Both the position numbers and the translations under genes were made by a program. A DNA stretch of 54,609 nucleotides from Gilvimarinus agarilyticus (GTDB lineage: Bacteria > Pseudomonadota > Gammaproteobacteria > Pseudomonadales > Cellvibrionaceae). Of the stretch, positions 54,214 through 54,609 are shown one piece after another. The notes below the pieces were generated by a model, which had not been told where the DNA came from, did no database searches, and worked only from the letters and a program-made list of their open reading frames with translations. Position 1 is the first letter of the stretch. Every line of letters starts with the position of its first letter. The DNA lies in NCBI RefSeq assembly GCF_000832015.1, contig NZ_JXCJ01000001.1, positions 1,716,206 through 1,770,814 of the forward strand. Direction: 5' to 3'.

Positions 54214-54609
54214 ATGATCGAACTACCACTATTTACTGATGTGGCGAAAAAAGATGCTCAACATCCTGTCTACAAAATGATTCGAGATGGTGACTATGAG
54301 GCAGAAAGAAAAGTTCTCCTAGACTGGTCTAAGGGCTTCGAAGACCGAGATGGTAAATTTTGCCATGAATTTCAAACCAGTTTCGAACCCTGCTTATGGG
54401 AACTTTACATTCATGCTTTTCTTAAAGAGCTAAAAGTCACAGTAGATTTTAAATATGACGCTCCAGATTTTGTGGTAAATGCGGAGCTACCGTTCTGTAT
54501 TGAAGCTACGATTTCCGCTCCCGCACAGGGACAACAGCCGCCTCATGGCTACTCTATGGACTCTATGCCGGACGACTTCAATCGCTTCAATCAAGAAGCA
54601 ACTATTAGG
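54214..54609 (+). CDS. Second cassette ORF, truncated by window end
   Basis: ATG at 54214 lies 8 bp after the attC core and the frame stays open for 132 codons to the end of the window. It reads MIELPLFTDVAKKDAQHPVY, later FEPCLWELYIHAFLKELKV, then YDAPDFVVNAELPFCIEATI. The spacing of PDF and E-A-T (with a preceding conserved-looking helix containing WELY) recalls PD-(D/E)XK nuclease-like folds, but this is a guess on a partial sequence. No signal peptide. AT-rich like the first cassette. Confidence 0.65.
   Translation, partial: MIELPLFTDVAKKDAQHPVYKMIRDGDYEAERKVLLDWSKGFEDRDGKFCHEFQTSFEPCLWELYIHAFLKELKVTVDFKYDAPDFVVNAELPFCIEATISAPAQGQQPPHGYSMDSMPDDFNRFNQEATIR

Overview
The window looks like chromosome from a marine, agar-degrading gammaproteobacterium, most likely a member of the Cellvibrionales (Saccharophagus/Simiduia/Teredinibacter-like). 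The case rests on Xanthomonas/Caulobacter-type TonB receptors, GH16 beta-agarases with CBM6 or CBM13 modules, two GH50 lipoprotein agarases, a GH117 enzyme, and a gammaproteobacterial core block tilS-pyrG-kdsA-eno. The species name is inference.

Layout. (1) 1-14412: start of a divergent secreted-protein gene on the minus strand, then a plus-strand block: TonB receptor, GH16 with an inserted discoidin-like domain, sodium/solute symporter, GH117, FAD oxidoreductase, ECF sigma factor, a FecR anti-sigma factor with a LamG domain, and a GH50 lipoprotein. (2) 14421-16381: LysR regulator divergent from a YeiH-type putative sulfate exporter. (3) 16427-30752, minus strand: a frameshifted small secreted-protein gene, GH43, GH16-CBM13, CBM6 plus nucleoside-hydrolase-like protein, S1 sulfatase, tryptophan-halogenase-family protein, Ig-like surface lipoprotein and a large TonB receptor. 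(4) 31107-38301, plus strand: an operon of two secreted PVC-type dehydrogenase/cytochrome c proteins enclosing an ExoP-like galactose-binding protein and a DUF1080 (3-keto-disaccharide hydrolase) protein. (5) 38362-44880: second GH50 lipoprotein, a YdeP/FdhF-type molybdopterin oxidoreductase and a GH16-CBM6-CBM6 agarase. (6) 45111-52713: S9 peptidase and the core genes tilS, pyrG, kdsA, eno. (7) 52714-54609: REP-like and longer dispersed repeats, then an AT-rich segment with two gene cassettes separated by a clear integron attC site.

How it fits together (inference). Secreted and lipid-anchored GH16 and GH50 enzymes cut agar-type galactan, a sulfatase removes sulfate, TonB receptors and a surface lipoprotein bind and import oligosaccharides, GH117 releases 3,6-anhydro-L-galactose in the cytoplasm and the symporter brings in small sugars. 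Region 4 suggests an additional oxidative route through 3-keto sugars. A near-palindrome, ATTGTATACAAT and close variants, lies upstream of seven genes or divergent gene pairs and overlaps recognisable promoters at several, which points to one repressor (GntR-like spacing) encoded outside the window. The sigma/FecR-LamG pair may be a second, carbohydrate-sensing control layer; this domain architecture is typical of Planctomycetes/Verrucomicrobia, as are the region 4 dehydrogenases.

All family assignments come from reading motifs, without database searches.
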